Source: Vibrio cholerae
GTDB taxonomy: Bacteria; Actinomycetota; Actinomycetes; Actinomycetales; Micrococcaceae
Length of the DNA stretch: 64,000 bases
Direction: 5' to 3'
Assembly: GCA_009728235.1 (NCBI GenBank)
Contig: WNZI01000003.1
Span: 62,001-126,000, forward strand
Program-made: the position numbers and the translations under genes
The notes under the pieces: model-generated
What the model was told of the DNA's origin: nothing
What the model saw: only the letters and a program-made list of their open reading frames with translations
Databases searched by the model: none
Shown here: piece by piece, positions 1-8,972 of the stretch
Layout: each line of letters begins with the position of its first letter
Position numbering within the stretch: position 1 is the stretch's first letter

Positions 1-542
1 TCGACACCGTCGAGCGCCGCGATGCGGCCTTCGGTGTCGATGCGTAGGGGGCCGTGGACGAGGAGTCCCTCCACCACCTCCTCCTCCGGAGGCGGTACCT
101 GCGGTGCTTCGGCTGCACTGCCGGGTGCCGTGAGCAGAGGTTGTGAGACGCTGCGGACGGTGCTGCGCGGCCGCCGGAACATCGCATTGACCCGCGCACC
201 GACCTCCCGTGGACTGAAGGGCTTGACCACGAAGTCGTCGGCGCCGATCTCCAGCCCGATCAGGCGGTCGATCTCGTCCTGCCGGGCGGTGATCATGATG
301 ACGTACGCGTCCGTCAGGGGACGGATCTGCCGGCACACCTCCACCCCGTCGATGTCGGGGAGGTTGAGATCGAGCGTCACGAGATCCGGCTGACGCTCAC
401 GGACGAGCGCCACACCCTGCCTCCCGGTCTCGGCTTCGATCGTGGTGAAGCCGTTCATGCCCAGCGTCATGACGAGCAGCTGACGCACGTCGGCGTCATC
501 TTCGATGATGAGGGCAACACGCGAATCGGGGTCGGAGGTCAT
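1..542 (-). CDS. Response regulator, OmpR-like receiver, C-terminus cut by window edge
   Basis: The reading frame starts at the ATG at 542 and runs off the window start. The first 120 residues form a CheY-like receiver: an acidic pair in IIEDDADVRQLLV near residue 13, the phospho-acceptor Asp in LVTLDLNLPDIDG near residue 58, and the Lys of FVVKPFSPRE near residue 109. A proline- and glutamate-rich linker follows, then the beginning of what looks like a winged-helix output domain (LRIDTEGRIAALDG), typical of OmpR-type regulators. The DNA-binding part is not in the window, so the output type is inferred. It lies immediately downstream, on the same strand, of two c-di-GMP-type genes, so it may belong to the same signalling group. 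No histidine kinase is visible here. Confidence 0.85.
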   Translation of the reverse strand, partial: MTSDPDSRVALIIEDDADVRQLLVMTLGMNGFTTIEAETGRQGVALVRERQPDLVTLDLNLPDIDGVEVCRQIRPLTDAYVIMITARQDEIDRLIGLEIGADDFVVKPFSPREVGARVNAMFRRPRSTVRSVSQPLLTAPGSAAEAPQVPPPEEEVVEGLLVHGPLRIDTEGRIAALDGV

Positions 543-634
543 GAGGGACACATTGCCAGAAGATCGGATACCTGCCGAGCGTATCGGAGCGGTTCCGCCG
601 ATTTTCTCCGGCGTGGAGCGGGGAGGCCTGTGAT

Positions 635-2890
635 TCATCCTGTTGCCGCGGTGACTGCGCGGGCCAATACCCAGGGCTCCACGTCACGGGCGGGGAGCGG
701 AAAGGCCAGGTGGAACCCCTGACCGAAGTCGCAGCCCCGTTTCAGCAGTTCCTCGCGCGTCTGCTCGTTCTCGACCCCTTCGGCGACCACTCGCAGGCCC
801 AGGCTGTGGGCCAGATCGATGATCGACCCCACCAGGCCGCTCGCCCGGTCGTCGTCCCCCATCGCGGTGACGAAGGAACGGTCGAGCTTCAGTTCGTCGA
901 CAGGGAGATCCCGCAGGTAGGCGAGCGAGCTGTAACCGGTCCCGAAGTCGTCGATGGAGATCTGCATCCCCTGCCTGCGCAGTTGCGTGAGGATCTCGGA
1001 GGTGCCGGTCGGCGTGGACATCAGGACGTCCTCGGTGATCTCGAGCATGATGCTCGACGCCGGTACGTCGTACTCCGCCAGCAGTCCAGCGATGTCCCGC
1101 GGCAGGCACGGCAGGATGCAGGAACCCGACATGTTCACCGCCACGGAGATGTCCAGCCCCGCAACTCTCCACGACGCGACCCTGCGGACGGCCCGGCGAA
1201 GCACCAGGGAGGAGAGCCCGGGCATCAGGCCTGCCTCCTCGGCCAGCGGCAGGAAGGAACCGGGTAGCAACTGCCCGCGCGTCGGATGGTTCCACCGCAC
1301 GAGCGCCTCGACGCCGGTCACCGCATGGTCGGCCAGCCGGATCTTCGGCTGGTAGTACATCTCGAACTGGTCCTCCGCCAGGGCGGTCCGCAACTCCTGC
1401 ACGGTGCGCAGCCTCAGCGCCCCGTCGTCGTCGTCCGTCGCATCGTAGACATGGTGGCCGCTCCGCTCCGCCTTGGCTCGGAACATCGCGATGTCGGCCT
1501 TGCGCATGAGCAGGCCGACATCGACGCCATGCAGCGGCGTCAGCGCGATACCGATGCTCGCGCTCACCTGTAGCGCCGCCGATCCGACCGTGACGGGCGC
1601 CGACAGTTCCGCTGCCAGCCTGCGCGCAGCGGCGACTGCCTCCTGCTCCGTCACCCCTTCGAGGTACACCGCGAACTCGTCCCCGCCGAGCCGGGCGAGC
1701 AGGTCGCCGGGCCGCACCTGACGGTCGAACCGCCTGCCCACCTGGATGAGCAGCGCGTCCCCGACGTCGTGTCCGAGGGCGTCGTTGACGTGCTTGAAAC
1801 GGTCGAGGTCGAGGAGGAACAACGCCCCCGTGCGACCGTTCCCCAGCCGCTCCGGGAGCTCGTTCAGCAGGGCGCGCCGGTTCGGCAGTCCGGTGAGCTC
1901 GTCCGTCCGGGCGAGGCTGACGAGCGTACGGTGCCGGAACGCGAGGGGCACTGCGGCCAGAGCGAGCGTCGAGGCGGCGAACACCACGGCGAGCAGCGGT
2001 ATCCGCACCTGGCAGCCGATCACGAGCACTGCGAGCGCCGACGCCGTCGAGACCAGGGGCGCCGCCAGTTCCGGGACGACCCTGCTGCGGCGGTGTGACG
2101 CGGTGCCCGTCTTGACCGCGCCATCGACCCAGGCGGCGATGGCGCAGAGTCCCACGACCCAGCCGACGTCGATGACCGATCCGGAGGTGTACTGCTGAAT
2201 GCCGAGGGCGTACGCGACATCCGCTGCGCAGAAGACGATGAGCCCCGCGACGAGGAGCGGCCAGCGCGGGCCGATGTCGAGTCCGCGGGAGGCGAGGATA
2301 CCGCCGATGGCGGCGATGAGCAGCAGGTCGAGGAGCGGATAGGCGATGGCGACGATCACCTCGAGTGGGGCTTCCCCGTCGGCACCGGTGTGCAGGACCG
2401 GGGCGAGCACGAGCGCCATCAGCGACGCCGCAGCGAGCGCTCCCACGACGCTGTCCAGCAGCAGGGGCCAGACCAGGCCCTTCAGCTTCCGTACCACCAC
2501 GACCGCGAGCGCCCCGAGCATGAGTGGGTAGAAGACGAGGTAGGCGACGTCCGCGAGGGACACCACGAGCAACGCGTCCGCGCCGTCGAGGGAGGCGACG
2601 TAGAAGGCATCACCGAACGCATAGGCGATGACCGCGCTCGTGGCGAGGACCACCTGCGGTTGCGAGAAGCGCGTGCGAACGACCGCACTGACGCACAGCG
2701 CGACGGCGGCCAGCTCCGTGGCGACGCACAACAGCCCGTCGATCAGCGGATCGAAGGTCTCGGGATCACCGAGGAAGACGCCGACGGCGTACACCCCGAG
2801 CAGCACGGCCATCAGTGCGGTCAGCACCTGGCCGCGGTCCAGCCGGTCGGCGCGGCGCCGCTCGGCCGCGCGGGCCTCATCGCGCCGCAT
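635..2890 (-). CDS. Membrane-bound GGDEF-EAL protein (putative c-di-GMP synthase/phosphodiesterase)
   Basis: The protein is about 751 residues from the ATG at 2890. The frame stays open further upstream, but the MRRDE start directly precedes the first membrane helix and is preferred. Roughly residues 20-330 are a series of about nine hydrophobic helices with no periplasmic sensor domain that I recognise. A GGDEF domain follows with an intact LARLGGDEFAVY motif near residue 400, then an EAL domain with VEALVRW near residue 527, the metal and catalytic region IDDFGTGYSSLAYL and the late VAEGVEN motif. Both active-site signatures are intact, so both making and breaking of cyclic di-GMP are possible. 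A paralogue with PAS-GGDEF-EAL order lies just upstream on the same strand. Confidence 0.88.
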   Translation of the reverse strand: MRRDEARAAERRRADRLDRGQVLTALMAVLLGVYAVGVFLGDPETFDPLIDGLLCVATELAAVALCVSAVVRTRFSQPQVVLATSAVIAYAFGDAFYVASLDGADALLVVSLADVAYLVFYPLMLGALAVVVVRKLKGLVWPLLLDSVVGALAAASLMALVLAPVLHTGADGEAPLEVIVAIAYPLLDLLLIAAIGGILASRGLDIGPRWPLLVAGLIVFCAADVAYALGIQQYTSGSVIDVGWVVGLCAIAAWVDGAVKTGTASHRRSRVVPELAAPLVSTASALAVLVIGCQVRIPLLAVVFAASTLALAAVPLAFRHRTLVSLARTDELTGLPNRRALLNELPERLGNGRTGALFLLDLDRFKHVNDALGHDVGDALLIQVGRRFDRQVRPGDLLARLGGDEFAVYLEGVTEQEAVAAARRLAAELSAPVTVGSAALQVSASIGIALTPLHGVDVGLLMRKADIAMFRAKAERSGHHVYDATDDDDGALRLRTVQELRTALAEDQFEMYYQPKIRLADHAVTGVEALVRWNHPTRGQLLPGSFLPLAEEAGLMPGLSSLVLRRAVRRVASWRVAGLDISVAVNMSGSCILPCLPRDIAGLLAEYDVPASSIMLEITEDVLMSTPTGTSEILTQLRRQGMQISIDDFGTGYSSLAYLRDLPVDELKLDRSFVTAMGDDDRASGLVGSIIDLAHSLGLRVVAEGVENEQTREELLKRGCDFGQGFHLAFPLPARDVEPWVLARAVTAATG

Positions 2891-3079
2891 GAGGTCCCCG
2901 TTCTCGCGGTGGTCATGGCTTGGCCAGCATAGAGCGGGCGGGCGGACACCGGGCTCGTTTCGCGACTCCACGGCGGTTTCCTGCCGAAATACTTGGGTTT
3001 CGGAAAGGCAGGGCAGGTGCACCCGAGCCGGCGGACCGCTGGAGCGGCCCGCCCGTAGGCCGCATACCCGAGGGCTAGG

Positions 3080-4930
3080 TCACGGCGTGGCGATGGTGGC
3101 CGCCGGGTTGCCTATGGCGGCGTCGAGTGTACTGATCAGGGAATCCACGGCCTCCTCGAGGGCGGGGGCGGGCGGTTCCGCTCGGGACGCGGGTCCCGAC
3201 CCGCGGGTGGCCTTCCATCGGGCGAAGTTCTCGGGTGTCAGGGGCTTGCTGAAGTGGAAACCCTGGGCGAGGTCGCAGCCCATCGTCAGCAGGGTCGACC
3301 GTTGGTCCTCGGTCTCGACCCCCTCGGCGACCGCCCTGATGCCGACGGCGTGGGCGAGCTGGATGCAGGTGGAGACGATGGCACTGTCGCCGTCGTCGGT
3401 GCCGAGGCCGCTGACGAACGACCTGTCGATCTTGAGTTCGTCGATCGGGAACTGCTTGAGGTACGTCAGACTGGCGTAGCCGGTCCCGAAGTCGTCGATG
3501 GCGAGTCCGACGCCGAGCGTCTTGAGGGAGCTGAGGGCGTTCAGCGCAGCCGCGGGGTTCTCCATCAGGGCGGTCTCGGTGATCTCCAGGGTCAACAGTC
3601 GCGGGTCGAAATCATGCCGGGCCAACGTATCGGCCACCATGGTGACGAGGTGTGGGTCGAGAAGCTGACGCGTGGACAGATTGACTGCTATCTCGACCGG
3701 TGGCCCCGTGGGGGACTCCTGACTCCACTGGTTGCCCTGCCGGACGGCTTCTTCCAGCACCCAGGCTCCGAGGCCCCGGATCAGACCGGATTCCTCCGCG
3801 AGGTCGATGAAGTCGGAGGGCTGCAGGAGCCTCGCTCGGGGTGTTCCCAGCGGACCAGTGCTTCGACGCCGCTGATGGTTCCGGCGGTCATGTCCATCCG
3901 GGGTTGGTAGTGCACGCGCAGCTGCCCTGCCCTGATCGCGTGCCGCAGTTCACCGAGGAGACGCATCTTGTTGATGGCAGGGTCCGTCTCGGTCGGATCG
4001 TGGAACTCCCACGTGTTGCGGCCCCGGGCCTTTGCGCGGTACATGGCGATGTCTGCGTGTCGAAGGAGTTCCTCCGGGCGTGTGCGCTCTTCGCTGACGA
4101 GAGCGATGCCGATACTGGCTGAGCACACGACTTCGAGGCCCTCGATGACCACCGCGGTATTGATCGCCTCCAGTGTTCGTTCGGCCAGTGCTGTCGCCTC
4201 GGCGTGGCCCGGAACGTGCGCGATGATGACGAACTCGTCTCCGGCGAGCCGAGCGACCGTGCTCGAGCTGTCCACCATCGCTCTCAATCGTCCCGCAACC
4301 GTGGAGAGCAGTTCATCGCCGGCGTTGTGGCCCAGGCTGTCGTTGACGGACTTGAAGTGATCGAGATCGACGAAGAGGGCGGCCACCGTCCTGCCGGGGA
4401 CCGGCCGCTGATCGAGCTCTGCCTCGAGCACGGCGGCCAGACCCGCGCGGTTGGGTAACCCGGTCAGGGAATCGTGCAGCGCGAGGTGCTGCAGGCCTGC
4501 CTCGGCGCGCAGGCTGCGGGCTTCGGATTCCTCGGCACGCGTCGTGCGGCTACGAGTTCGAGTTCGTACTTGCGCCGTTCGTGGGCGCTGAAGACGATGA
4601 CACGGATCTCCGTGCTTCCGTCTGGCCGGACGGAGCGGGCCGCTGTCACGAGCGCTGCCTTGCGCTCTCCTCGGGCGTCCACGATCTCCAGCGATATCTC
4701 CGACAGGGACCCGGCCAGTAGCAGCTGCGGCATATGGTGCATCGAATGCAGGAGGCGGTCTCCGACGGGCATCAGCTGCTGCAGCCGTACACCGACGACG
4801 TCGTCGTGCCCATGACCCGTCCAGGTCAGGAAGGTGCTGTTGGTGGCCGTGATGGTTCCGTCGTCCTCCATGAGCAGATAACCACAGGCGCCTGCTGGTA
4901 GAGCTGTTCGTAGTCGGGCTCTCCACTCAC
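3080..4930 (-). pseudogene. PAS-GGDEF-EAL c-di-GMP protein, broken by three single-base losses
   Basis: Homologous segments lie in three frames. A PAS-like segment (YLLMEDDGTITATNSTFL) starts from a GTG at 4930. A GGDEF segment has the variant motif ARLAGDEFVII (Ala in the first Gly position). An EAL segment begins with VEALVRWEHPERG and continues in another frame to IDDFGTGYASLTYL and VAEGVETEDQ. The frame changes near 4886-4892, 4534-4545 and 3828-3833, and each is repaired by adding one base. The repaired gene is 1854 nt (617 residues). The start overlaps the stop codon of the upstream RsbQ-like gene as GTGA, so the two are probably translationally coupled. The gene is either a pseudogene or intact with sequence errors; I cannot decide from this sequence. 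The presence of similar lesions in essential genes nearby favours errors. Confidence 0.8.
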
Positions 4931-5805
4931 GGGAGTTCTGCTTCCAGGTACCGGCGGATCGCCAGGGCCGTTTCTTCGGGAGCACTCGCCTGGGGAACAT
5001 GACCCGTAGCTGCCAGCTGCACCAGGGCGCTGCCCTGAAGACGGTCGTGAAGATACCGTCCGACGGCCGGCGGGGCCAGGACGTCGTCCGAACATTGCAG
5101 GATCAGCGCTGGAACGGCCAGGTCTCCCAGACGGGAGCGGATGTCGGAGAGGAAGCTGACACGGGCGAAGGCGCGCGCCGTCTCAGGATTGGTCCGACAG
5201 AAGCTCGCTTCCAGCTCCCCTGCGAGTTCGGGCGTGGCCGGGTTGCCCATGATGACGGGAGCCAAGGCGGCGGACCAGGCGAAATAGTTGCTGTCCAACG
5301 ACTCCAGGAGCCCGTCGATGTCGTCCTGGGTGAATCCCCCGACGTAGCCGTCGGCCGGATCGTCGACATAGGACGGGGAGGGTGCCACCAGCACCAGGCG
5401 TGAGAAGCGCTCCGGTGCGGCTATGGCCGCCAGCACCGCCATCATCGTCGCGACGCTGTGCGATACGAGCACGACGTCATGCAGGTCCAGTTCGGCGCAG
5501 ATCTCCAGGATGTCCGAGACGTAGCCGTCGAGTGACGAATACTTCTCCGGCTCGTACGCTCTCGGGTCGGACCGCCCGGAGCCCATGTGGTCGAAGGACA
5601 CCACCCGGTACGTGTCGGTGAAATACTGCACGACCCGTTGCCACATGCCCTGATCGCAGCCGAAACCGTGGGCGAACAGGAGAACCGGTCCATCGGCCCG
5701 GCCGCTGACGGTGATGCGATGCCGCTCGATGACGGTGGAGGTTGCGCCAAGCAAGGATAGTTCTGCCGATTCTCTGACGATGGTCCGACGACTCGGGTAT
5801 GCCAT
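4927..5805 (-). CDS. RsbQ-like alpha/beta hydrolase (stress-signalling type)
   Basis: The protein resembles Bacillus RsbQ along most of its length: an oxyanion segment FAHGFGCDQGMW, then GSGRSDPRAY, a nucleophile elbow VSHSVATM (RsbQ has GHSVGA), the acid segment LILQCSDDVLAPP, and the catalytic His in ATGHVPQ. RsbQ and its relatives D14/KAI2 bind and hydrolyse small hydrophobic molecules, and in Bacillus RsbQ works with the PAS-phosphatase RsbP. Here the next gene begins on this gene's stop codon and carries a PAS domain fused to GGDEF and EAL, which suggests the same hydrolase-PAS partnership feeding cyclic di-GMP instead of sigma B. The ATG at 5805 was chosen. It lacks a well-spaced ribosome binding site, and a TTG start at 5973 would add 56 low-complexity residues. 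The start is therefore uncertain. Confidence 0.8.
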   Translation of the reverse strand: MAYPSRRTIVRESAELSLLGATSTVIERHRITVSGRADGPVLLFAHGFGCDQGMWQRVVQYFTDTYRVVSFDHMGSGRSDPRAYEPEKYSSLDGYVSDILEICAELDLHDVVLVSHSVATMMAVLAAIAAPERFSRLVLVAPSPSYVDDPADGYVGGFTQDDIDGLLESLDSNYFAWSAALAPVIMGNPATPELAGELEASFCRTNPETARAFARVSFLSDIRSRLGDLAVPALILQCSDDVLAPPAVGRYLHDRLQGSALVQLAATGHVPQASAPEETALAIRRYLEAELP

Positions 5806-5982
5806 CGTGGTTCCACTGTCAGCCCTCCGACGCAGAACATCAACGCCTTCCGACGCACCGTCCTGAATACTGCGGAAATCTTGAGCGGCCGGGAGCCCCT
5901 TGCCGGCGTCCGCCGTCGAGTCTCCGTCCTCGGGAGGACGCCGAGATCGAGGATCGTTCGTACGATCGAGCAATGAACGACG

Positions 5983-6240
5983 ATGGCCTTCGGCGATCCG
6001 GCCCGGAGAGCGCTCAGTTGGATATGGCCTGCACTCCTCCTGGTGCTGACGGTCTGGTTGATCCTCAGGGCTCGTCGACAGCTGGGTAGCCGTGTCGAGC
6101 GCGCACTGATCTACCCCGTGGTCGCGCTGTTGGTCCTCGCCGCACTCGGGGATGGTTTCGAGGCCATGAGCGAGGAGGCGGCTGCTTCACGGGGTTCTGG
6201 ACCGGGTCGATTGATCGACGTCGGGGGGCACCGCCTCTAA
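5983..6240 (+). pseudogene. N-terminal fragment of a membrane-anchored alpha/beta hydrolase
   Basis: The frame encodes 85 residues with one or two hydrophobic segments (WIWPALLLVLTVWLIL and VVALLVLAALG) and ends in GRLIDVGGHRL followed by TAA. The pattern of membrane helices followed by GRLIDVGGHRL is how some actinobacterial alpha/beta hydrolases begin, just before their catalytic domain. Here the stop falls where a Tyr codon would be expected, and the next codons still read LEC before all similarity is lost. I interpret it as the remnant of a deleted hydrolase gene, though a short expressed membrane peptide cannot be excluded. The 147 bases after it, up to the end of the next gene, hold no gene I can support. 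Confidence 0.5.
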
Positions 6241-6387
6241 CTGGAATGCAGCGCATCTCGGCATTGGATTCTCGATGTCATCGGGGCGGTGCGCTCCGGA
6301 ACCGCCGCCGGTGATGCCGCTGCCCCCAGTCCCGCCGTTCAAGGGAACGGAGCCGGCAGGCCGTAGGCGCCACCAGCGTCGCGTCAG

Positions 6388-7827
6388 TCACAATCCCAGG
6401 GCCGGCACGGACAACCCGAACTCCCGCTTCAGTGCGAGCCTCGCGGCGTTCAGTCCTGCCATGCCGTGCACCCCCGGCCCCGGGGGGGTCGACTGCGAGC
6501 AGAGGTACACACCCTTGAGTGGCGTCGCCCATGGCTGCAGTGACGGTACCGGCCGGGCGATGATCTGGCGCAGGTTGACCGCCCCGCTGCTGAAGTCCCC
6601 GCCCACGTAGTTGGCGTTGTACACCTCGAGCTCACTCGCCGTCGTCGTACGGCTGCGCACGACGACGTCGCGGAAGCCGGGCGCGAACCGCTCGATCTGC
6701 CCTGTCACCGCCTCGGCCATGTCCCGGGTGGAACCCTTCGGGACGTGGCAGTAGGTCCACAGGGTGTGCCGGCCCTCGGGCGCCCGCGTCGGGTCGAACG
6801 ACGAGGGCTGCGACAGGAGGACGTAGGGGCTGTCCGGGTGCTCGCCCCGATTGACCTGCTTCTCGCCCGCCGCGATCTCCTCCCGCGTACCGCCCAGGTG
6901 CGCGGTTCCGGCCCTGTGGAGCTCCGGGTGCGTCCAGGGCACCGGCCCGGACAGGATGAAGTCCACCTTGCAGGCCGCATTCCCGTAGGTGAACGCTGCG
7001 AGCGCCGCCTCGTAGGCTGCGGGCAGGCGCCCTCGGGACATCGACCGGAAGGTCTTCGGAGCGACGTCCAGGAGGACCACGCGCGCGTCGGACACCTCGG
7101 CGAGCGTATCGATCCTGCTGTCGGTGATCACCTCACCCCCGTGCTGTCGGAGGTCCAGCGCGAGGGCATCCGCGATGGACTGCGAGCCACCCACGGGAAT
7201 CGGCCACCCCACGGTGTGTGCGAGGAGGTTCAGCACCAGCCCCGCCCCCGCACCCGTGAGCGAGGGCAGCGTGCCCACGGGATGCGCCATCACACCGGTG
7301 ACGAGCGCCCGGGCCTCATCGGTACTGAATCGGCGGTTCCACGACGGCAGGCCCTGGTCCAGCACGGCGAGGCCGAACCGAAGCGCCGCCTCCGGCTTGC
7401 CGGGAAGCCGCACCACGTGGTTCAGCGTGAAGGCCAGGATGCCCTGCTCGCGCTCGCTCAGCGGTTGCAGCAGGCGTCGATACGCCTCGCCGTCGGGCCC
7501 GAGACCAGCAACCGTCCGCTCCATGCTGCGGTAGGCGATTCCTGCCCTGCCACCGTCCAGCGGATGCGCGAAGGACACCTCCGGAACGGCGAACCCGATC
7601 CGACGGCTCAGCTCGAACGCGCGGAAGAACGGGGACGCGAGGGCCATCGGGTGGACCGCCGAGCAGAAATCGTGGAGGTGCCCCTCCTCCATCAGTTCGA
7701 TCGAGCGTGACCCTCCCCCGAGCGTGCGCGCCGCCTCGTGCACGCGGACGGACAGGCCGGCGCGCGCCATGACGACGGCGGCGGCCAGCCCGTTCGGACC
7801 GGCTCCGACAACCTCGACATCGGGCAT
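6388..7827 (-). CDS. FAD-dependent oxidoreductase, phytoene desaturase-like
   Basis: The 479-residue protein begins with a dinucleotide-binding fold (VEVVGAGPNGLAAAVVMARA) followed by the acidic strand end RVHEA and a GGGSRS segment, as in the phytoene dehydrogenase/amine oxidase superfamily. The C-terminus has the second FAD contact region, GVYLCSQSTPPGPGVHGMAG, typical of the same superfamily. The ATG at 7827 follows a GAGAGGAAG ribosome binding site. The substrate cannot be read from the sequence. No carotenoid synthesis genes are adjacent, so a carotenoid role is not implied. It is 41 nt downstream of the FemX-like gene and probably cotranscribed with it and with the GT87 gene. Confidence 0.82.
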   Translation of the reverse strand: MPDVEVVGAGPNGLAAAVVMARAGLSVRVHEAARTLGGGSRSIELMEEGHLHDFCSAVHPMALASPFFRAFELSRRIGFAVPEVSFAHPLDGGRAGIAYRSMERTVAGLGPDGEAYRRLLQPLSEREQGILAFTLNHVVRLPGKPEAALRFGLAVLDQGLPSWNRRFSTDEARALVTGVMAHPVGTLPSLTGAGAGLVLNLLAHTVGWPIPVGGSQSIADALALDLRQHGGEVITDSRIDTLAEVSDARVVLLDVAPKTFRSMSRGRLPAAYEAALAAFTYGNAACKVDFILSGPVPWTHPELHRAGTAHLGGTREEIAAGEKQVNRGEHPDSPYVLLSQPSSFDPTRAPEGRHTLWTYCHVPKGSTRDMAEAVTGQIERFAPGFRDVVVRSRTTTASELEVYNANYVGGDFSSGAVNLRQIIARPVPSLQPWATPLKGVYLCSQSTPPGPGVHGMAGLNAARLALKREFGLSVPALGL

Positions 7828-7868
7828 GGGGCTTCCTCTCCAGCCGGGCAGGGCCTTCCTGCCGGGCA

Positions 7869-8972
7869 TTACTGGTGTGTGGTGCCTGCGGCTTCCCCAT
7901 CGTCGCTCGTCCTGCGGATGAGCGCCGAGATGCGACGCACGACTCCGCGTGCCAGCGCCGGTGCCCTGCGCCGGGCCACTAGCAACGAGGCGACCGCCGC
8001 GTAGCGGACGGGGTCGAGTGGAACGTCATAGGTGGTCGGAACCACCACGACGTTCTTCGAGAAGTTGCGCTTGAACGTCGTGACGTTCGCGAGGCCCGGA
8101 TAGTTCTCGCTCACGATCCCGGTCAGTCCACACGCGGTGTTCCCTGCGGCCTTGAGCACCTTGAACGCCTCCCAGAGCAGAAGGTAGGGCGCGAACGTAC
8201 CGCGGGCCTCGTGCGTGCTGCCGGCGAAGTAGTAGACGGAATACCCTCGGTACTCCGTCGTGATGAGCCAGCTCAGCGGACGTCCTTCCCGGTAGGCCAC
8301 GAGGAGGCGCAACCGGTTCCCCAGCACCGTCAGCAGGGTCTCGTAGTAGGACGAGTCGAACGCCTGGAACCCATCCCGCTCCGCGGTCTCCCGCATGATC
8401 GGGAACAGCTGCTCGGCGAAGACCTGCTTCCATTCCTCCCGCGGAATGGATCTGACCTCCACACCGTTTCGCTGAGCCTTACGGATACTGTTTCGAGCGT
8501 TGGGCCTGAATCCCTTGAGCAGGTCTGCCTCGGCCGGTGTCAGGTCGACCACGATCTCGCGTTCGTACCATCCGTGCTCGATGGGGCCGGTTGCGGGAGC
8601 CTGCGCAGTGGCGACCTGCATCCTGACATAGAGGGGCTTCACAGCAGGGGCGTCGCTGAACTGCCGGCGTACGGTCTCCATGAGCAGGCGCTCGGCCGCG
8701 GGCGTTCGCTCGGCGAACCAGACGGGACCGTTGACCACGACGACCGACTCCCGGAATCGCCGAACCACGCGCACGTAACTGGCTGTCGCCACCAGAACGC
8801 CCCCCGCGTCCCTGTAGGACCAGATGCCCAACGGCTCGCGGCCCAGTGCATGCTCGAACTGCACCCAGTCCGGAGTCTGCTCGATCGGGATCACCACGTT
8901 CGGGTGCGCGGCCGCAAGGGCCTCGAAATCGCTCGGCGTGAGCGGACTGTAGGTTAGCGGAGCTGAACTCAC
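7869..8972 (-). CDS. FemX/FemAB-family aminoacyltransferase (peptidoglycan bridge)
   Basis: The 367-residue protein has the two-lobed GNAT-like layout of Fem transferases, with FRPNARNSIRKAQRNGV at the end of the first lobe and YYFAGSTHEAR, YLLLWEAFKVLKAAG and ENYPGLANVTTFKRNF in the second, all common in the FemAB/BacA group. Such enzymes add amino acids from aminoacyl-tRNA to the lysine of the lipid II stem peptide, which fits the variable interpeptide bridges of Arthrobacter-type peptidoglycan. The bridge residue added cannot be predicted. Translation starts at a GTG that overlaps the stop of the GT87 gene as GTGA, so the two are probably coupled. Confidence 0.85.
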   Translation of the reverse strand: MSSAPLTYSPLTPSDFEALAAAHPNVVIPIEQTPDWVQFEHALGREPLGIWSYRDAGGVLVATASYVRVVRRFRESVVVVNGPVWFAERTPAAERLLMETVRRQFSDAPAVKPLYVRMQVATAQAPATGPIEHGWYEREIVVDLTPAEADLLKGFRPNARNSIRKAQRNGVEVRSIPREEWKQVFAEQLFPIMRETAERDGFQAFDSSYYETLLTVLGNRLRLLVAYREGRPLSWLITTEYRGYSVYYFAGSTHEARGTFAPYLLLWEAFKVLKAAGNTACGLTGIVSENYPGLANVTTFKRNFSKNVVVVPTTYDVPLDPVRYAAVASLLVARRRAPALARGVVRRISALIRRTSDDGEAAGTTHQ

